From Romeriopsis navalis LEGE 11480 (GTDB lineage Bacteria > Cyanobacteriota > Cyanobacteriia > Leptolyngbyales > Leptolyngbyaceae): 42,728 bases of DNA. A program made the translations under genes and the position numbers. The first letter of the stretch is position 1. The number at the start of each line of letters is the position of its first letter. The stretch spans positions 1 to 42,728 of the forward strand of contig NZ_JADEXQ010000054.1 in assembly GCF_015207035.1 (NCBI RefSeq), written 5' to 3'. The notes under the pieces are model-generated. The model had not been told where the DNA came from. It was given only the letters and a program-made list of their open reading frames with translations, and did no database searches. This document shows, in pieces, positions 17,626 to 25,645 of the stretch.

Positions 17626-19137
17626 ATGGCTAAGACCCGATCGCTTTTTGTTTGCCGGGAATGTGCGGCGGAATTTTCCCAATATTTTGGTAAATGTCCC
17701 AATTGCAAAACCTGGAGTTCGCTGGAAGAGGAAATTATTGCGGCGACGAAGAAGGGTGGCGGGACCACGGCGACCCAAATTCGGAGTAGTGGACCGCGGC
17801 GGCGATTATCGTCGGATTCTGAGCCGCAGGCTGTGGCTTCGGTGACGTTAGAAGAAATTGTGGATAATCCGTTGTCGCGATTGCCGTCGGGTTATGGCGA
17901 ATTTGATCGGGTTTTGGGTGGTGGGATTGTGCCGGGATCGTTGGTGCTGATCGGGGGTGATCCGGGGATTGGTAAGTCAACTTTGCTGCTGCAAACCGCG
18001 AATCGATTGTCGGAGTATTTTCGGACTTTGTATGTTTGTGCGGAGGAGTCAGGACAGCAGGTGAAGCTGCGGGCACAGCGATTGGGGATCGGTGTCCAGT
18101 CAACGGATGAGACCGCCGATAAAGCGGTGAAGCCGGTGCCGGAGGAGGATGCCGATCTCTACTTGATGCCCGAGATTGATCTGGAAATGATTTTGACGGA
18201 GTTGGAGTCGCTGCGGCCGCAAGTGGCGGTGATCGATAGTATTCAGGCGCTGTATTACAGCACATTGACCTCGGCGCCGGGATCGGTGTCCCAAGTGCGG
18301 GAATGTACGTCGCTGTTGATGCAATTGGCGAAGCGGCTGAATATTACGCTGTTTATTGTGGGGCATGTGACGAAGGAGGGGGCGATCGCCGGTCCCAAGG
18401 TGCTAGAGCATTTAGTCGATACGGTGTTGTATTTCGAGGGCGATCGATTTGCGAGTCATCGGTTGCTGCGATCGGTGAAGAACCGCTTTGGCGCCACCCA
18501 TGAAGTGGGTGTATTTGAAATGGTTGATCAAGGTTTGAAGGAGATTACCAATCCTTCGGCGCTGTTTTTGGGTAATCGGGAGGAGGCGTCTTCGGGGACA
18601 GCGACGATCGTCGCCTGTGAAGGAACCCGGCCGATCGTGGTGGAGTTGCAGTCTTTGGTGGCCCCGACGAGCTACAGTTCGCCGCGCCGATCAACGACTG
18701 GCATTGAGTACAATCGTCTGTTGCAAATTTTGGCGGTGTTAGAAAAGCGGGTGGGGATTCCCCTCTCGAAGTTGGATGCCTATGTGTCTTCTTCCGGTGG
18801 CTTGAGTGTGGGGGAGCCAGCGGCGGATTTGGGGGTGGCGATCGCCGTGGCCGCGAGTTTCCGCGATCGGATGGTTGACCCGCAGACGGTGTTGATTGGT
18901 GAGGTGGGGTTGGGGGGGCAGGTGCGTCCGGTGTCGCAGATGGAGCTGCGATTGAAGGAGGCGTCGAAGTTGGGTTTTAAGAAGGCGATTATTCCCCGAT
19001 CGGGCAGTGCGACCTATGAGAAGTTGGGGATGGAGATTGCGCCGGTGAGTCGGGTGGTTGATGCGATCGCGATCGCCCTGGCGGGGAGTAAGGCGTCACC
19101 GAATCAGGAGATTGTGCGGGAGGATATTGTGGAGTAA
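17626..19137 (+). CDS. radA: DNA repair protein RadA
   Basis: 503 aa from ATG at 17626; an in-frame TTG 21 bases upstream would only add a poorly conserved leader, and MAKTRS is the normal start. The zinc finger is C10-x2-C13-x10-C24-x2-C27. The RecA-like ATPase core has Walker A GGDPGIGKST and the RadA signature KNRFG, and a Lon-protease-like C-terminal domain contains SSSGGLSVGEPAADLG. RadA is a hexameric helicase that drives branch migration in recombination repair. HIP1 octamers are frequent in the gene. It is divergent from rpaB with a 224-bp spacer. Confidence 0.95.
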   Translation: MAKTRSLFVCRECAAEFSQYFGKCPNCKTWSSLEEEIIAATKKGGGTTATQIRSSGPRRRLSSDSEPQAVASVTLEEIVDNPLSRLPSGYGEFDRVLGGGIVPGSLVLIGGDPGIGKSTLLLQTANRLSEYFRTLYVCAEESGQQVKLRAQRLGIGVQSTDETADKAVKPVPEEDADLYLMPEIDLEMILTELESLRPQVAVIDSIQALYYSTLTSAPGSVSQVRECTSLLMQLAKRLNITLFIVGHVTKEGAIAGPKVLEHLVDTVLYFEGDRFASHRLLRSVKNRFGATHEVGVFEMVDQGLKEITNPSALFLGNREEASSGTATIVACEGTRPIVVELQSLVAPTSYSSPRRSTTGIEYNRLLQILAVLEKRVGIPLSKLDAYVSSSGGLSVGEPAADLGVAIAVAASFRDRMVDPQTVLIGEVGLGGQVRPVSQMELRLKEASKLGFKKAIIPRSGSATYEKLGMEIAPVSRVVDAIAIALAGSKASPNQEIVREDIVE

Positions 19138-19211
19138 GAAGATCGGCGCATTCTGAACTTGTGCTTGTATTTGATTGCTCAATACTGCATCAAACTAATC
19201 TGAATACTTCT

Positions 19212-19535
19212 GACTTTCATTTGCCTTACCGCTCCCACATCGTGTTTTGAGCGAAGGCGATGCGGAAATAATCTAACGCCTGTGGAGAATGAAGTTACGG
19301 CGCGATTATTTGGGGCATGTGCCTGTGCAGTTCCTTCGTCAACGCCCGATTGAACATTTCATTGTGGATTTTTATTTTCAGCGTTGCGGTTAGTGATGGA
19401 GGTCGATTGCAACAGTCATTGCACCGACTAGGGCAGGTTTACGCCGCAGAATGATCGGCCATTTTGAAAGTTTATGGCTTGAAGATTATGCGGTTTACTA
19501 AGCAGCAAGTTTTGGATCAGTTCTCGGAGATGAGT
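19212..19535 (+). pseudogene. Decayed DUF559 (Vsr/restriction-endonuclease-like) gene
   Basis: Reading across frames recovers the family in its normal order. DFHLPYRSHIVF and AKAMRK (from 19212, with two stops) are the N-terminal part. LWRMKLRRDYLG and FLRQRPIEHFIVDFYF (frame from 19277, stop at 19391) are the core. LVMEVDCNSHCTD (from 19390) gives the EVD-x3-H region, and YGLKIMRFTKQQVLDQF (from about 19473) is the C-terminus. At least three frameshifts and several stops mean no product. DUF559 proteins are small endonuclease-fold proteins common in cyanobacterial genomes and often duplicated or decayed. No intact copy is in the window. Confidence 0.75.
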
Positions 19536-19914
19536 CTTGAATCTCAATGTGTCCGGTCTTGCCTGACTACGTTTTGGGTTTTGCTCCCCCCTCACCCTCC
19601 TTCAAATGGGTGACGGACAAGATGCTATGAGGCAAAAATGGGGAAATCGACGCTAAATAAGAAATTTCTCCGCGATTAGAACTAGATGGCACTGGATAAC
19701 CGCTTAAGTATGAAAGAAAGGCAATGTATTATGATAACGAAATCTAATGTATTGCCTGCGCTCATCGCATTTTGCGATTTTGCTAAACGCGATGAGCGCA
19801 GGCAATGTTGTATGAAAGCGAACGTTGGAGGGGCCTCACCCGTTCCCTCTGCCTGATCATAGTTACGTCGCTATTTTCAATTCCCCAAGTGCCTGTTCCC
19901 TCCCCCTGTTCTCC
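19536..19914. other. Intergenic region with a long palindrome, upstream of the BASS gene
   Basis: About 380 bp of mixed composition after the DUF559 remnant. The notable content is the palindrome at 19751-19806, listed separately. No intact gene was found. The promoter of the BASS transporter gene is presumably between 19810 and 19914. The region looks like a scar of past rearrangement. Confidence 0.5.
19751..19806. repeat. 18-bp perfect inverted repeat with 20-nt loop
   Basis: ATTGCCTGCGCTCATCGC (19751-19768) pairs exactly with GCGATGAGCGCAGGCAAT (19789-19806). The direct repeat GTATGAAAG stands on both sides, at 19708-19716 and 19810-19818. GGCAATGT occurs at 19720 and again at 19801. There is no T-tract on the plus strand, so it is not a typical terminator. 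A small non-autonomous element or its remnant is possible. Confidence 0.85.
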
Positions 19915-20799
19915 ATGCAATCCAACTTTCTCACCGCCGTTCTACTACCCCTAGCCCTATTCGTCATCATGCTTGGCATGGGCCTAGGACTCACCCTCAA
20001 AGACTTCAAGCGCATCGTCACCGACCCGAAGCCCGTCCTGCTCGGTCTGTTCGCGCAGTTGGTCATGCTGCCATTAGTCGGTTTCTTATTCGCCTCCACC
20101 TTTCCGCTCACCCCAGAACTCGCTGTGGGCCTGATGGTTCTAGCCGCCTGCCCCGGTGGCCCCACCTCCAATATGGTGACTTATTTAGCCAAAGGCAACG
20201 TCGCTCTATCTATTACCCTCACCGCGATTAGCAGCCTCATCACCATATTCACCATCCCCCTCGTCGTGAATTTTTCGATGCAAAGCTTCCTTGGGGAAAA
20301 CGTCTCACTCCAGCTCCCGTTTCTCCAAACTGTAATTCAAATTGCGGTGATTACCTTGATTCCGGTCACGTTAGGCATGGTGTTACACCACTACGCTCCG
20401 GCCTTTGCCGCCAGAGTTGAAAAATGGGTCAAGTGGCTTTCTCTGTTCTTTTTGGGCCTAATCATCTTCGGCCTTTTGTTAAAAGAACGGGCCAATGTCC
20501 TGCCCTTTTTCTTACAGGTCGGATGGGTGACGTTAGCCCTGAATATTGCCACGATGGTCTTGGGCTATGGGTTAGCCCGCCTCGCGAAAATTGATCACAA
20601 GAGCACCGTTGCCATCACCAGTGAAGTCGGCATCCAAAACGGCACATTAGCGATCGCCGTTGCCAGTGCCCCCACATTACTCAACAACCCCACAATGGCT
20701 ATTCCAGCCGCCATTTATTCTTTGCTGATGTTTCTCACCGGTGCCGCCTTAGCGAGCTGGGCCAGCCGTAAACCCGTTGATTCCGTTGCCGACATGTAG
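19915..20799 (+). CDS. BASS-family (bile acid:Na+ symporter) transporter
   Basis: 295 aa from ATG at 19915. A TTG 90 bases upstream in the same frame would add a hydrophilic leader unlike the family, so I chose the ATG. About nine or ten membrane helices cover the whole length. The family motifs CPGGPTSNMVTYLAKGNVALS and EVGIQNGTLAIAVA are present. Members carry organic anions with sodium; in cyanobacteria and plastids substrates include bicarbonate (SbtA is a different family), pyruvate and other 2-oxo acids. The substrate here cannot be read from sequence. The gene converges on mutM with only two bases between the stops. Confidence 0.85.
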   Translation: MQSNFLTAVLLPLALFVIMLGMGLGLTLKDFKRIVTDPKPVLLGLFAQLVMLPLVGFLFASTFPLTPELAVGLMVLAACPGGPTSNMVTYLAKGNVALSITLTAISSLITIFTIPLVVNFSMQSFLGENVSLQLPFLQTVIQIAVITLIPVTLGMVLHHYAPAFAARVEKWVKWLSLFFLGLIIFGLLLKERANVLPFFLQVGWVTLALNIATMVLGYGLARLAKIDHKSTVAITSEVGIQNGTLAIAVASAPTLLNNPTMAIPAAIYSLLMFLTGAALASWASRKPVDSVADM

Positions 20800-20801
20800 C
20801 A

Positions 20802-21671
20802 CTAACGCTTCGGCTTTTTCCCCCGCTGCTTCGGCTGACACTTCGGACAAAAATGGGCCGATCGACCCGCCATTTTTAAGCGTTCGATCGTCGTCCCACA
20901 AACCTTACAAGCATCGCCATCTTGGCCATACACCCACGCCTGCCCGCCATAGTTGCCATTGATCCCCTCCACCGTGCGGAAGTCGCTAAACGTCGTTCCC
21001 TGGGCATCAATACTATCTTGCAACACCTGAATCACATTCTGGCGCAACAGAGCAATCTGCTTCGGCTTTAGATCAGAACACAGCGTCGTCGGATGAATTC
21101 CACTCAAAAACAACGACTCATCCGCATAGATATTCCCCACCCCCGCAACCAGTAGCTGATCAAGCAGCATATTCTTAATCGGCCGGACGCGATGCCGTAG
21201 CTTCTCCCGCAGATACGCTTCCGAAAATTCCGCTGCAAATGGCTCCGGCCCCAGCCGCGTCAACCCCGTCATAATCTCCGGTGGCTCCTTCTCCGGCGGC
21301 ACCCACCACATCTGCCCAAAGGTCCGCTGATCGATATAACGCAGCTCCTTTCCCCCCGGCATAAAGCACCGCACTCGCGTATGCTTCGTCACCGGCTCTG
21401 GCGCCTCCAGCCAGCGAAACTGGCCCGTCATCCGCAAATGCGTGCCCCAATATCCCGCAAACTTACCGCCACGGCTCAACTCGCCCAACATATACTTGCC
21501 GCGTCGCCGCCATTCCACCAGCTCACAGCCCACCAGAATTTCACTAAATTCCTCCGGCAACGGGTGGGCGATCGTGCGGTCGAGAATCACTTCAATGGAT
21601 GCGATCGGCTGTTTCAAACAAACCTTATTAAGACCACGGCAAACCGTTTCGACTTCTGGTAATTCAGGCAC
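20802..21671 (-). CDS. mutM: Formamidopyrimidine-DNA glycosylase
   Basis: 289 aa. The protein starts with MPELPEVETV, which supplies the catalytic Pro2 and Glu3. The H2TH region has NIYADESLF, and a C-terminal zinc finger has CKVC and CPKC, followed by a short basic tail. It removes 8-oxoguanine and other oxidised purines and then nicks the strand, useful in a cell that makes oxygen. It is convergent with the BASS gene, so transcripts would overlap unless stopped by a downstream signal that I do not see. Confidence 0.95.
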   Translation of the reverse strand: MPELPEVETVCRGLNKVCLKQPIASIEVILDRTIAHPLPEEFSEILVGCELVEWRRRGKYMLGELSRGGKFAGYWGTHLRMTGQFRWLEAPEPVTKHTRVRCFMPGGKELRYIDQRTFGQMWWVPPEKEPPEIMTGLTRLGPEPFAAEFSEAYLREKLRHRVRPIKNMLLDQLLVAGVGNIYADESLFLSGIHPTTLCSDLKPKQIALLRQNVIQVLQDSIDAQGTTFSDFRTVEGINGNYGGQAWVYGQDGDACKVCGTTIERLKMAGRSAHFCPKCQPKQRGKKPKR

Positions 21672-21726
21672 GAGATTACGTAGCGCACGACAGGACTGCT
21701 TAACAGAACCATTTTAAACACAATAA

Positions 21727-21751
21727 AGGGGACGCTGGATGACCGTCCCCT
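21727..21751 (-). terminator. Terminator hairpin downstream of psaE
   Basis: AGGGGACG (21727-21734) pairs with CGTCCCCT (21744-21751) across a 9-nt loop. On the minus strand the stem continues into TTATTGTG. It lies 83 bp past the psaE stop and about 55 bp upstream of mutM. Confidence 0.6.
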
Positions 21752-21834
21752 CAAAAATTGATCTATGGAAAGCAATTAAAAAAGCAAACCCGCAAAACTT
21801 TGGTCGAGTAAAACCAGAGACTTTGGTATCAGGC

Positions 21835-22062
21835 TTATTTTTTAGCTGGTGCAGCCTCGACCACAGTAACCTCTTTCTCCGAGAAGTTATTTGTGTTGAC
21901 GCCCGATGCACTACCGCTGAAACCGCTGTAGTTCACCTTGTCAAAACGTACGACCACGTTGTACTTGATGCCACTCTTGTCAACCGTAGCAACAGTGCCA
22001 AAGTCGTTATACCAGTAGGACTCTTTGCGCAGGATGCGAACTTTGTCTCCGCGTTTAACCAT
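21835..22062 (-). CDS. psaE: Photosystem I reaction centre subunit IV
   Basis: 75 aa, full length for PsaE. The small SH3-like stromal subunit of photosystem I helps ferredoxin dock and supports cyclic electron flow. [17 protein letters not shown] is the typical start, and [15 protein letters not shown] and GVNTNNF are the conserved core. A short Ala/Pro/Lys tail (EAAPAKK) follows. AAGGAA lies nine bases before the ATG. It is monocistronic, with a hairpin downstream and a possible HLR1-like RpaB box 88-105 bp upstream. Confidence 0.97.
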   Translation of the reverse strand: MVKRGDKVRILRKESYWYNDFGTVATVDKSGIKYNVVVRFDKVNYSGFSGSASGVNTNNFSEKEVTVVEAAPAKK

Positions 22063-22149
22063 GAGTATGAATTCCTTTGTTATCGAGACTTTACCTCATT
22101 TGTCTCAATTTACTATGGGATCGTAAGAAAGCCGCTCAACCAGCAGCGG

Positions 22150-22167
22150 GTTGCAACAAACTGCAAC
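22150..22167 (-). promoter_or_regulatory. Candidate HLR1-like RpaB box upstream of psaE
   Basis: On the minus strand the sequence is GTTGCAGTTTGTTGCAAC, two GTTGCA half-sites ten bases apart. HLR1 is two (G/T)TTACA(A/T)(A/T) half-sites with the same spacing, so each half differs by G for A. The start codon of psaE is 87 bp away, which fits an activator site upstream of a promoter. Only a candidate. Confidence 0.35.
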
Positions 22168-22209
22168 ATAACCGAATGCGCATATCCTGACATTGCCCCC
22201 AAAGCTCGC

Positions 22210-23427
22210 TTAAGTCGGATCAGGCAGGTTGATTTTTGATGCGCTGGTATAGGTTCGTCCCCGCCATTCGGTCGGTGTGCGATTTGCCGATAGCCAGATC
22301 CGTGCCACGGCCAGGGGGTCGGCCAAGGGAGACAACCAAAACAGCCATTTCCCTGTGGCCGCAGATAAATCATAGGACGGTAAAATTGCGAAGTTTAAGG
22401 CAAAGCGGATGATCGCCAGCAGGAGATTCAGACTGCCTAATATCACCACTGGTAATTGGCCATCGCCCTGCCTCAATAGGATGTGACTCCAAATCAGGAG
22501 GCCGATCGGGAACCCCTGGGTCATCGTCAGTACCCATAGATCCGTCATGATTGGCGCCCGCTCACTAGCATCCTTCAAATCCAGCGATCGGCCCCATTCT
22601 CGCCAAGTCTCTTGCAATCCTTCATACATCCGCACCTTAATCACCTTGGCCCCATCGAGAAAGCCAACTTTTGCGCCAGTTTTGGCAATGGCGCGGGCCA
22701 GCGTCACATCATCACAAAACGAACTTGCCGCGATCGTATAGCCGTTAATCGCCTTGAGCACGGACTGCTTACAGAAAAAGCATTGGCCATTGGCCATCAC
22801 CCGCTCCGGCGCATTCGTCAAATCCCCCGCTGCGCCAAATCGATACACCAACGTCATTAATAACGCTGGTTGCAGCCAAATCTCCCCCGGATATTGCAGA
22901 ATAAACTGCGGTGAGAGTGTGATCAGATCAAAGTCTTGAGCGGCAGCCGTTTGCAACAAACTCGGGATTAACCCCGGTTGGGGCTGGGTATCGGCATCAA
23001 TGCCTAATATCCACCGGGCTTGTGGATCACTCGCGAGCCAGCCAGAATGGAGTGCCCAAGGCCGTCCCACCCAGCCCTCCGGCAGTGGGTCATCCTCCAT
23101 CAGTTGCAGGCGGGGATGATCTTGTTGCGCGGCTTTGACTAAGGCCTGGGTGCCATCGGTCGATCGACTATCGACTATCGTCACTTCCCGCAGTTCCGCC
23201 GTTTGCTGGGCCAACCCCTGCAGACAGGGTGTGAGTCGTTCGACTTCGTTCAGAGTCGGGACGACGGCACTCACTTGACCTGCCATTTCGGGCGTTGCTG
23301 ACTGCGGTTGGAGGGGGGGCTGGCGCCACGGTCCTCGGAGCAATCGACTAAGTAAGATCGCGACCGCTGGGATTTGCACTGTGAGCAGCCCCAAGGCGAT
23401 GGCGTCAGGTAGAACGGAATGCGTCAT
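22210..23427 (-). CDS. cruG: Carotenoid 2'-O-glycosyltransferase CruG (GT2)
   Basis: 405 aa. An N-terminal membrane helix is followed by a GT2 domain with VVPTLNE, the DxD motif IDADTQPQPG, FCDDVTLARAIAK and, further on, the RxxEWGRS segment. C-terminal membrane helices end the protein. In cyanobacteria CruG adds the sugar to the 2'-hydroxyl of myxol and related carotenoids, and it is often encoded beside CruF. That pairing (CruF 30 bp upstream) carries much of the assignment; generic cyanobacterial GT2 enzymes look similar. The start overlaps no other gene, and the pair is probably cotranscribed. Confidence 0.82.
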   Translation of the reverse strand: MTHSVLPDAIALGLLTVQIPAVAILLSRLLRGPWRQPPLQPQSATPEMAGQVSAVVPTLNEVERLTPCLQGLAQQTAELREVTIVDSRSTDGTQALVKAAQQDHPRLQLMEDDPLPEGWVGRPWALHSGWLASDPQARWILGIDADTQPQPGLIPSLLQTAAAQDFDLITLSPQFILQYPGEIWLQPALLMTLVYRFGAAGDLTNAPERVMANGQCFFCKQSVLKAINGYTIAASSFCDDVTLARAIAKTGAKVGFLDGAKVIKVRMYEGLQETWREWGRSLDLKDASERAPIMTDLWVLTMTQGFPIGLLIWSHILLRQGDGQLPVVILGSLNLLLAIIRFALNFAILPSYDLSAATGKWLFWLSPLADPLAVARIWLSANRTPTEWRGRTYTSASKINLPDPT

Positions 23428-23457
23428 ACAAACGACCGATGCGGGAATAGAGGCAAG

Positions 23458-24360
23458 TTATGGCGTGCCGATCGATTCGGCCATGGTTGGTGTGTAGTCC
23501 GCCAGATCATTGAGTTCTACCGGCACGGACTTCCAGAGCAACAGCGCGGGCATCACCCCAAAACTAATCCCCAACAGCATCATCACCCAAAAGCTGGTAT
23601 CTAACTGGGTTAATGTAATCACGGCCCCGAAGGCAAAGTTGATCAGATAGATCGCTAGGGGGGTGTTGAGTTGCGCCCGTCGCAATCGCAGGGGTGGTTT
23701 GCCCCAAATCAAGGTAGCAACGCCCATAAACAGCATGCCCGTACCAACCCAACCGGTGATATTGCGGTAGGGCATACCAAAGAAGCTGCCTGGTTCATTG
23801 AATTCCCAAAAGGGAAATGGCGTTTGGCTCATCGCGGGGTCCAGCACAAAGTCCCAGGCTGTGAGCAGGATGGCCCCGATGCCGATCGCTGCCGTTTGCT
23901 GGACCCAGAGCGGTAGTTTTGTTTGCTCGCAGCCAGCACGGGCTAAAACATAGCAGCCAAGCCCCATGTAAAACCACGATAACGGAATTGTGAATGGCAC
24001 TAGCCCCGCAATCTTGTAGCCCAAGCCCGACAGATAACCATACGCGCCGAAGGGAAATCCGGTGCTGGTGCCCAATAGCTCACTGCTGAGGGATAAGCCG
24101 ATCGCTGGCAACATAAAGCTGAGCCAGCGCTTTTGGCCCAAATGTTGCCAGGCATAGAGGCTCATGGTGATTGCCCCTAGCAGAATATAGACCACTCCCC
24201 CATTGGCCATACTGAATCCAAATGCTTGTTGCCCGATGCTGGGTAACGCCGCGATAAATTCAGGATTAGGTAAGACGAGTAATAGACCGGCTAAGCCAAA
24301 TAGCAGTGAGACTGCATGACCAATTAAGCTACCGCGCTCAGCGGTCAAAATGCGTTGCAT
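23458..24360 (-). CDS. cruF: Carotenoid 1',2'-hydratase CruF
   Basis: 300 aa integral membrane protein with about seven to eight helices, of the DUF422/CruF type. Conserved segments include ELLGTSTGFPFGAYGY, IPLSWFYMGLGCY and AWDFVLDPAMS. CruF hydrates the psi end of gamma-carotene-type precursors to give the 1'-hydroxyl of myxol, before CruG glycosylates the neighbouring position. The two genes lie 30 bp apart in the same direction, which predicts that this organism makes myxol glycosides (myxoxanthophyll type). The photoprotective pigment fits the photosynthetic context. Confidence 0.9.
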   Translation of the reverse strand: MQRILTAERGSLIGHAVSLLFGLAGLLLVLPNPEFIAALPSIGQQAFGFSMANGGVVYILLGAITMSLYAWQHLGQKRWLSFMLPAIGLSLSSELLGTSTGFPFGAYGYLSGLGYKIAGLVPFTIPLSWFYMGLGCYVLARAGCEQTKLPLWVQQTAAIGIGAILLTAWDFVLDPAMSQTPFPFWEFNEPGSFFGMPYRNITGWVGTGMLFMGVATLIWGKPPLRLRRAQLNTPLAIYLINFAFGAVITLTQLDTSFWVMMLLGISFGVMPALLLWKSVPVELNDLADYTPTMAESIGTP

Positions 24361-24705
24361 AGAAATGCCTCAGCCTCAAACAGACTGTATTATGGTTGCG
24401 GAAAATAATGGGATTTAACCCAGCTGAAACCAGCTCAGTCACTGATGTTGTCTGATCATTCGGCAAATTCAATCAAGGTCTCAACTATCGTGTGTGATGC
24501 TATCCGCGAATGGTCAATTACACCATGTTGCGACTCTATCTAGTCTATAAAACTTCGCGGCAAAATACTGCGGGTGATTGAACGAATGCGCGGATTCAGA
24601 CGTGCTTGAATAGGGCAATCATAGTTTTTCAATTAAACCTTGGCGTTGCCCGTAATTCTGTAGTTATGCTGACGGTGAGGGCGATGCGTTGGGAGATGCG
24701 GAATA
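24361..24705. other. Divergent intergenic region, cruF and HDAC-like gene
   Basis: 345 bp holding the promoters of both flanking genes. No open frame, repeat or clear hairpin was seen. Confidence 0.5.
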
Positions 24706-25623
24706 GTGGTTTTTCCAGTAATTTATTCCGAGCAGTTTTCGCAGCATGAGACTGGGGCTTTGCATCCGGAAAAGCCGGGTCGTTTAGAAGTTATTCGGAG
24801 TGCGTTACAGGCGGCTCCCTGGCAGGCGGATCTAGTCTGGCGTGAGCCGACAGCTGTTGCTCAACGATCGCCCATGCTCTGGATTGAGTCGGTTCACGCG
24901 CCCCTGTATCTCCAGCGGTTGGCACAGTTGGCAACGCAAGGTGGTGGTTGGCTGGATGCGGATACGCCGGTTTCCGCGCTGTCCTATGATGTGGCGCTAC
25001 TGGCGGTGAATGCTTGGCTCGACGGTATCCAACAAGTGATGCAATCCGGTGAACCGGCCTTTGTCCTAGCGCGGCCACCGGGCCACCATGCCACCCCGGA
25101 AACCGGCATGGGATTTTGTCTGTTGAGCAATGCGGCGATCGCCGCGACCTATGCGCTCCAGCAGGGAGCTGACCGGGTAGCAATCCTGGACTGGGATGTG
25201 CACCATGGCAATGGCACCCAGGCGATCGTTGAGCACAATCCGCAAATTTCCTATTGCTCATTGCATGAATTTCCCCATTACCCCGGTACGGGGCGGGCGA
25301 CTGAAACTGGCCCGTTGGGTAATCTGCTGAATATCCCAATGCTGGCCGGGAGCACATTTCCCGACTATCAAGTGGCATTTGAACAGCAGGTTTTGCCATT
25401 TCTAGGCAAGGTCAAACCCGATTTGCTCATTGTCAGTGCGGGCTATGATGCCAATGCCGCTGACCCGCTGTCAAATGTGTTGCTACAGCCCGTTGACTAT
25501 GGCAAATTGACGACATATTGCCTCAGCCTGACCCGATCGATTTTGTTTGGCCTCGAAGGTGGCTATGACTTTGATAGCCTGGGGCAATCGGTGGTCGCGA
25601 CGATCGGCGCCTGTATGGGCTAA
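24706..25623 (+). CDS. Histone-deacetylase-family amidohydrolase (AcuC/HdaC-like)
   Basis: 305 aa, starting with GTG (24706). Zinc and catalytic residues are visible: the tandem His in PPGHHATPE, WDVHHGNGTQ with the metal-binding Asp and His, SAGYDANAADPL with the second Asp, and the GLEGGYD motif near the end. Bacterial members remove acetyl groups from proteins such as acetyl-CoA synthetase (AcuC) or from small molecules such as polyamines. No synthetase gene is nearby, so the substrate is open. The gene converges on rsgA with a 22-bp gap and no visible terminator. Confidence 0.9.
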   Translation: MVFPVIYSEQFSQHETGALHPEKPGRLEVIRSALQAAPWQADLVWREPTAVAQRSPMLWIESVHAPLYLQRLAQLATQGGGWLDADTPVSALSYDVALLAVNAWLDGIQQVMQSGEPAFVLARPPGHHATPETGMGFCLLSNAAIAATYALQQGADRVAILDWDVHHGNGTQAIVEHNPQISYCSLHEFPHYPGTGRATETGPLGNLLNIPMLAGSTFPDYQVAFEQQVLPFLGKVKPDLLIVSAGYDANAADPLSNVLLQPVDYGKLTTYCLSLTRSILFGLEGGYDFDSLGQSVVATIGACMG

Positions 25624-25645
25624 AAAATAATTTGGTCCCTTGGGT

